DNA from: Pristionchus mayeri
Taxonomy: Eukaryota > Nematoda > Chromadorea > Rhabditida > Neodiplogasteridae
DNA: 64,000 nucleotides
NCBI GenBank assembly: GCA_036245805.1
Contig: BTRK01000001.1
Coordinates: forward strand, 14,260,001-14,324,000
Reading direction: 5' to 3'
Positions 61,864-64,000 of this stretch are shown one piece after another. Below the pieces are notes generated by a model, which searched no databases, was not told the DNA's origin, and was given only the letters and a program-made list of their open reading frames with translations. The number at the start of each line of letters is the position of its first letter. Within the stretch, counting starts at the first letter, position 1. Both the position numbers and the translations under genes were made by a program.

Positions 61864-64000
61864 TGCTTAACGAACAGTTGTGAGCGAATGGTTGCTTAAC
61901 GAACAATGGAGAGCTTCTGGCTTGCTTAACTAACAGTTGTGAGCGAATGGTTGCTTAACGAACAATGGAGAGCTTCTCGCTGCTTAACGAACAATTGAGA
62001 GCTTCTGGCTTGCTTAACGAACAGTTGTGAGCGAATGGTTGCTTAACGAACAATGGAGAGCTTCTCGCTGCTTAACGAACAATTGAGAGCTTCTGACTTG
62101 CTTAACGAACAGTTGTGAGCGAATGGTTGCTTAACGAACAATGGTGAGCCTCTGGCTTGCTTAAGGAACAGTTGTGAGCGAATGGTTTCTTAACGAACAA
62201 TGGAGAGCCTCTGTCTTGCTTAACGAACAGTTGTGAGCGAATGGTTGCTTAACGAACAATGGAGAGCTTCTGGCTTGCTTAACGAACAGTTGTGAGGGAA
62301 TGGTTACTTAACGAACAATGGAGAGCCTCTGGCTTGCTTAACGAACAATGGAGAGCTTCTGGTTTGCTTAACGAACAGTTGTGAGCGAATGGTTGCTTAA
62401 CAAACAATGGAGAGCTTCTCGCTGCTTAACGAACAATGGAGAGCTTCTGGCTTGCTTAACGAACAGTTGTGAGCGAATGGTTGCTTAACGAACAATGGTG
62501 AGCCTCTGGCTTGCTTAAGGAACAGTTGTGAGGGAATGGTTGCTTAACGAACAATGGAGAGCCTCTGGCTTGCTTAACGAACCAGTTGTGAGCGAATGGT
62601 TGCTTAACGAACAATGGAGAGCTTCTGGCTTGCTTAACGAACAATGGAGAGCTTCTGGTTTGCTTAACGAACAGTTGTGAGCGAATGGTTGCTTAACGAA
62701 CAATGGAGAGCCTCTGGCTTGCTTAACGAACAGTTGTGAGCGAATGGTTGCTTAACGAACAATGGAGAGCTTCTGGCTTGCTTAACTAACAGTTGTGAGC
62801 GAATGGTTGCTTAACGAACAATGGAGAGCTTCTCGCTGCTTAACGAACAATTGAGAGCTTCTGGCTTGCTTAACGAACAGTTGTGAGCGAATGGTTGCTT
62901 AACGAACAATGGAGAGCTTCTCGCTGCTTAACGAACAATTGAGAGCTTCTGACTTGCTTAACGAACAGTTGTGAGCGAATGGTTGCTTAACGAACAATGG
63001 AGAGCCTCTGGCTTGCTTAACGAACCAGTTGTGAGCGAATGGTTGCTTAACGAACAATGGAGAGCTTCTGGCTTGCTTAACTAATAGTTGTGAGCGAATG
63101 GTTGCTTAACGAACAATGGAGAGCTTCTCGCTGCTTAACGAACAATTGAGAGCTTCTGGCTTGCTTAACGAACAGTTGTGAGCGAATGGTTGCTTAACGA
63201 ACAATGGAGAGCTTCTCGCTGCTTAACGAACAATTGAGAGCTTCTGACTTGCTTAACGAACAGTTGTGAGCGAATGGTTGCTTAACGAACAATGGAGAGC
63301 CTCTGGCTTGCTTAACGAACAGTTGTGAGCGAATGGTTGCTTAACGAACAATGGAGAGCTTCTGGCTTGCTTAACTAACAGTTGTGAGCGAATGGTTGCT
63401 TAACGAACAATGGAGAGCTTCTCGCTGCTTAACGAACAATTGAGAGCTTCTGGCTTGCTTAACGAACAGTTGTGAGCGAATGGTTGCTTAACGAACAATG
63501 GAGAGCTTCTCGCTGCTTAACGAACAATTGAGAGCTTCTGACTTGCTTAACGAACAGTTGTGAGCGAATGGTTGCTTAACGAACAATGGTGAGCCTCTGG
63601 CTTGCTTAAGGAACAATTGTGAGCGAATGGTTTCTTAACGAACAATGGAGAGCCTCTGTCTTGCTTAACGAACAGTTGTGAGCGAATGGTTGCTTAACGA
63701 ACAATGGAGAGCTTCTGGCTTGCTTAACGAACAGTTGTGAGGGAGTGGTTACTTAACGAACAATGGAGAGCCTCTGGCTTGCTTAACGAACAATGGAGAG
63801 CTTCTGGTTTGCTTAACGAACAGTTGTGAGCGAATGGTTGCTTAACAAACAATGGAGAGCTTCTCGCTGCTTAACGAACAATGGAGAGCTTCTGGCTTGC
63901 TTAACGAACAGTTGTGAGGGAATGGTTGCTTAACGAACAATGGAGAGCCTCTGGCTTGCTTAAGGAACAGTTGTGAGGGAATGGTTGCTTAACGAACAAT
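61864..64000. repeat. Right-edge monomers of the array
   Basis: Right-half subfamily monomers continue to the last base without a flank. CTTAACTAAC-type cores at 62786, 63081 (changed to CTAATAG) and 63375 are spaced about 295 bp apart, suggesting a short tandem of ten monomers. A GAGGGAGTGG allele lies near 63739. Confidence 0.8.

Larger units (their letters stand above)
1..64000. repeat. 29/30-bp monomer satellite array filling the window
   Basis: Every stretch I read is a tandem copy of a 29- or 30-bp monomer beginning GCTTAACGAAC (reverse complement GTTCGTTAAGC). The array starts mid-unit at base 1 and ends mid-unit at base 64000, so its true limits lie outside. Monomers fall into type A (CAATGG or CAATTG after the core, 30 bp, or 29 bp when ending CTTCTCGCT) and type B (CAGTTGTGAG after the core, 29 bp, or 30 bp when the core is followed by an extra C, GAACCAGTTG). 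There are about 2,170 units. Composition is about 46% GC, with more G than C on the + strand (17 G to 10 C in a consensus dimer). I saw no inserted mobile element, microsatellite, tRNA, rRNA or unique flank. The array is inferred to be heterochromatic satellite DNA of a eukaryote, with species and chromosomal position unknown. Stops in the core and TGA triplets close the frames, so protein coding is not supported. Confidence 0.97.

Noticed and set aside
1..64000. CRISPR array
   Set aside because: Core spacing of about 29 bp might suggest repeat-spacer units, but the sequence between cores belongs to a few recurring alleles, not unique spacers, the shared core is only about 11-12 bp, and there are no cas genes.
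1..64000. Coding minisatellite within a large repetitive protein gene
   Set aside because: 29-bp monomers shift frame, so no frame stays open beyond about 72 codons on the minus strand, and TGA, TAA and TAG close all + strand frames quickly.
1..64000. CENP-B box or telomere-type repeat
   Set aside because: TTCG occurs in the minus-strand core, but the required A and CGGG positions are absent, and I saw no CGGG or CCCG in any monomer. There is no TTAGGG-like repeat.
1..64000. Mobile-element arrays, inverted repeats or replication origins
   Set aside because: All blocks seen are direct repeats in one orientation. No terminal inverted repeats, target-site duplications, transposase-like sequence or AT-rich segment were found.
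1..64000. Promoters or terminators
   Set aside because: TTAA in the core and hexamer-like matches occur in every monomer, so no position stands out. There is no gene for them to serve.

Overview
The whole 64 kb window is one uninterrupted tandem-repeat (satellite) array. I found no gene, RNA gene, transposon, simple-sequence tract or unique sequence, and the array runs off both ends. The basic unit is a 29- or 30-bp monomer opening with the core GCTTAACGAAC. Two diverged monomer types share that core. Type A (30 bp) continues CAATGGAGAGC.. or CAATGGTGAGC... Type B (29 bp) continues CAGTTGTGAGC.. and ends GAATGGTT. They mostly alternate as a 59-bp A-B dimer, about 46% GC, giving roughly 2,170 monomers (64000/29.5). 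The organism cannot be named from this sequence. A continuous, gene-free, hierarchical array of this size is typical of eukaryotic heterochromatin (pericentromeric, subtelomeric or a satellite block) and would be exceptional in a bacterium.

Layout, read from diagnostic monomer variants. (I) 1 to about 7.6 kb: nested copies of 0.5-1.3 kb blocks, marked by the GGATAGCC variant. (II) About 7.6-27.4 kb: arrays marked by the GGAGATCC variant, including a higher-order repeat of about 1.1 kb with length classes 1152, 1093 and 1034 bp that differ by exactly one 59-bp dimer, plus large near-identical duplications (offsets 5137, 7022, 2419 bp). (III) About 27.4-36.6 kb: a transition zone with a 1297-bp tandem pair containing two runs of an 88-bp trimer marked by GCATAACG, and the first copies of the block that seeds the right half. 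(IV) About 36.6-64 kb: a younger-looking subfamily marked by CTTAACTAAC, GGTTTCTTAAC and AACAAACAATGG, organised as tandem multi-kb duplications (offsets 1417, 2155, 4370, 1948, 355, 3779/3631, 2008 bp).

There are no genes to work together. What the window records is array evolution: monomer to 59-bp dimer, to 88-119-bp multimers, to 0.3-2.4 kb higher-order repeats, to 4-7 kb segmental copies. Every offset I measured is a whole-number sum of 29- and 30-bp units, as expected for in-register unequal exchange or replication slippage. Short minus-strand reading frames of 62-72 codons recur, but they come from the repeat arithmetic and non-ATG starts and are not annotated as genes. Block boundaries were read by eye and are approximate to about one monomer. 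Homologies were confirmed by sampling diagnostic positions, not by full alignment.
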